Under the pieces are notes generated by a model. That model saw only the letters and a program-made list of their open reading frames with translations. It searched no databases and had not been told where the DNA came from. Source: an uncultured Collinsella sp. (lineage in GTDB: Bacteria > Actinomycetota > Coriobacteriia > Coriobacteriales > Coriobacteriaceae). From it: a DNA stretch of 5,163 nucleotides. Positions within the stretch are counted from its first letter, which is position 1. Every line of letters starts with the position of its first letter. Both the position numbers and the translations under genes were made by a program. Shown piece by piece: positions 3,467 through 5,163 of this stretch. The stretch is from positions 1 to 5,163 of the forward strand of contig CAUFMB010000078.1 in the NCBI GenBank assembly GCA_959026535.1, written 5' to 3'.

Positions 3467-5163
3467 GGTAATGCGAACGATATCGGTGACCTCGCTCACC
3501 TGTGCAAAGGCGGGAGAGACGGAGGATGCCAGGCGACGAGAAAGCTCTATGATCTGGGGTGGCTCAACATAGGCTCGCTGCATGAGCTCGATGTTCGAGA
3601 ACAGTTCGTGCGTGCAGCCGCGCTCGAGGATGCGGCCGTCGGCCATGACTACGATGCGCTCGGCAAAGTCGGAGACGACTTCCATGTCGTGGCAGACCAT
3701 GATTACAGCGCAGCCGCGCTCGGCCATGGTGCGTACGGTTTCCATGACGGTCATGCACTCGCGGTAGTCAAGGCCGCTCGTGGGCTCGTCGAGCACCACG
3801 ATTTTGGGTTCTACGACCACGACAGAGGCGAGTGCCACCATCTGGCGCTGACCGCGCGAGAGCGAGAAGGGCGCCTCGTCGGCCGGCAAGCCAAAGCGGT
3901 CGATGACGAGCTGGGCGCGACGCAGTGCCTCGGCACGGTCGATGCCGGCAAGCTCCAAGCCAAAGGCGACCTCGTCGAGTACGGTGTCCTTGCAGATCTG
4001 GCGGTCGGGGTTTTGGAAGAGGGTTGCGACTTCTCGGGCGATGCGGCTCGTGGGAACGGCTGCGGTATCCAGTCCCGTGACGCGCACGCTGCCCGAGGCG
4101 GGCTTAAGCAGGCCTGTAAGCAGCTTGGTGAGCGTGGTCTTGCCGGCGCCGTTTTGGCCGACGATGCCCACGAGCTCGCCGGGATAGAGGGTCAGGTTGA
4201 GGTCGTGGACGGCGGCGCCGCCATTGGGATAGGCAAACTCAACGTGATCGAAGGCGAGCACGGGCTCGGCGTCCTTGGCGTGCGGGCGCAACGACGGTGC
4301 GTGTGGTGAGCCCGCGGGTGCCTGAATGTCGCTGCTTGCGTGTGCGGGGTCGACGATGCCCATAATCAGGCGCTCGGCCTCATCAACATCCAAACAGGGA
4401 GTGCCGCTGGCCAGGCCGTCGGCCTCGAGGCTGTTGAAAATGCGCGTGACACGCGGGCAATCAACGCCGATGGCGCGGAGCTCATCGGCGTGCGCGAAGA
4501 CCTCGTGCGGCTCGCCCTGTAGCGCGATTTCGCCATGATTGAGCACGAGCACGCGGTTGCAATACTCCGAAAGCAGGGCGACTTTTTGCTCAACGACGAC
4601 GATGGTGATGCCGAGTGCACGGTTGGCCTCACGCAGGGTCTCGAAGACCAGCGTGGAGCTGGCAGGGTCGAGCGCCGCGGTGGGTTCGTCGAGCACGAGC
4701 ACGCGCGGACGCATGGCGAGGATGGCGGCGATGGCAACCTTTTGCTTTTGGCCGCCTGAGAGGGTGGCGATCTCGCGGTCGCGCAGGTCGCTGATGCCGA
4801 CGTTTTCGAGCGTTTCGCTCACACGTTGCTCGATTTGGTCGTGGGGAACGCCAAAGTTCTCCAGGCCAAATAGCATCTCGTCCTCGACGACCGAGGCGAC
4901 CATTTGCGTGTCGATGTCCTGCAACACGCTGCCGACGATCTGCGACACATCGGTGAGCGAAACTTCACAGGTGTCGTTGCCGTCGACAGTGACGGAGCCA
5001 AAGAACGTGCCGGTGTAATGGTGGGGTACGGCTCCCGACAGGCAGGCGGCAAGTGTGGACTTGCCGGCGCCCGAAGGCCCGATAATGCCGATAAAATCTC
5101 CCCTGTTCACGCCGAGCGAGATATGTTTAAGCGCCTGCTCGGTCTGCGTGCCGTAGGAGAACG
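3443..5163 (-). CDS. ecfA: Fused tandem ECF transporter ATPase (EcfA-EcfA), N-terminus outside window
   Basis: The visible 572 residues, counted from the first full codon at the right edge, hold two ABC ATPase domains that power uptake of a vitamin or metal through EcfT. The frame is open to the edge: FSYGTQTEQALKHISL precedes the GTG at 5110, includes the aromatic A-loop Tyr, and belongs to the domain, so GTG 5110 is not the true start; only some ten residues are probably missing. Domain 1: Walker A GPSGAGKST (28-36), Q-loop VLQD (79-82), signature LSGGQ (134-138), Walker B VLVLDE (154-159), then VVVEQK with Gln192 where the switch His is expected. A linker rich in Ala, Pro and His spans about 268-299. 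Domain 2: A-loop Tyr311, Walker A GQNGAGKTT (335-343), Q-loop LFQNP (Gln383), signature LSRGQ (434-438), Walker B VVLDE (455-459), His491 in MVCHD. Fused EcfA pairs of the YkoD type are known; substrate here is unknown, and any S gene would lie beyond the edge. Confidence 0.93.
   Translation of the reverse strand, partial: FSYGTQTEQALKHISLGVNRGDFIGIIGPSGAGKSTLAACLSGAVPHHYTGTFFGSVTVDGNDTCEVSLTDVSQIVGSVLQDIDTQMVASVVEDEMLFGLENFGVPHDQIEQRVSETLENVGISDLRDREIATLSGGQKQKVAIAAILAMRPRVLVLDEPTAALDPASSTLVFETLREANRALGITIVVVEQKVALLSEYCNRVLVLNHGEIALQGEPHEVFAHADELRAIGVDCPRVTRIFNSLEADGLASGTPCLDVDEAERLIMGIVDPAHASSDIQAPAGSPHAPSLRPHAKDAEPVLAFDHVEFAYPNGGAAVHDLNLTLYPGELVGIVGQNGAGKTTLTKLLTGLLKPASGSVRVTGLDTAAVPTSRIAREVATLFQNPDRQICKDTVLDEVAFGLELAGIDRAEALRRAQLVIDRFGLPADEAPFSLSRGQRQMVALASVVVVEPKIVVLDEPTSGLDYRECMTVMETVRTMAERGCAVIMVCHDMEVVSDFAERIVVMADGRILERGCTHELFSNIELMQRAYVEPPQIIELSRRLASSVSPAFAQVSEVTDIVRITEEMVHRG

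Noticed and set aside
3437..4309. A 290-codon open frame on the plus strand, antisense to the fused ATPase
   Set aside because: It mirrors the conserved ABC motifs of domain 2 and has no family features or convincing ribosome binding site.
5108..5110. GTG as the start of the fused ATPase
   Set aside because: The frame continues upstream with typical ABC sequence including the A-loop Tyr, so the gene extends past the window edge.

Overview
The window reads as chromosomal DNA from a fairly GC-rich anaerobic actinobacterium. My best guess is a member of the Coriobacteriia such as Collinsella, judged from codon style (arginine almost only CGC/CGT in the resident genes), gene content and protein style. 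This is recognition, not a database result.

Left edge (1 to about 345): the 5' end of an IS30-type transposase gene runs leftward off the window. It is very GC-rich and rich in AGG codons, unlike the rest. It is bounded on the outside by a perfect 40-bp palindrome (306-345), which probably marks the end of the element or its preferred target. From about 346 to 492 is a short, more AT-rich promoter region with a candidate -35/-10 pair and an inverted repeat between the two boxes.

Plus-strand module (493-2580): an ATP-grasp carboxylate-amine ligase of the D-aspartate ligase type is followed 84 bp later by an aspartate/glutamate racemase with both catalytic cysteines. Together they make biochemical sense: the racemase would supply D-Asp, and the ligase would attach it to the side-chain amine of the third residue of the peptidoglycan stem peptide, building a D-Asp cross-bridge. 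The 84-bp spacer holds a strong imperfect hairpin, a possible internal promoter and an excellent ribosome binding site. The module ends in two stem-loops, the second being a strong 14-bp terminator that probably serves both strands.

Minus-strand module (2704-5163): a membrane EcfT and a tandem (fused) EcfA-EcfA ATPase of an energy-coupling factor vitamin/metal transporter. ecfA is read first and overlaps ecfT by 8 bp. The ATPase runs off the right edge, so its first residues are outside the window. No substrate-binding S component is visible, so the substrate is unknown. The two ATPase halves differ at key residues, and the deviations fall in the same composite ATP site.

Nothing here is clearly a new biological system. 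The best leads are the palindrome at the IS edge, the D-Asp wall module with its layered regulatory signals, and the asymmetric fused ATPase.
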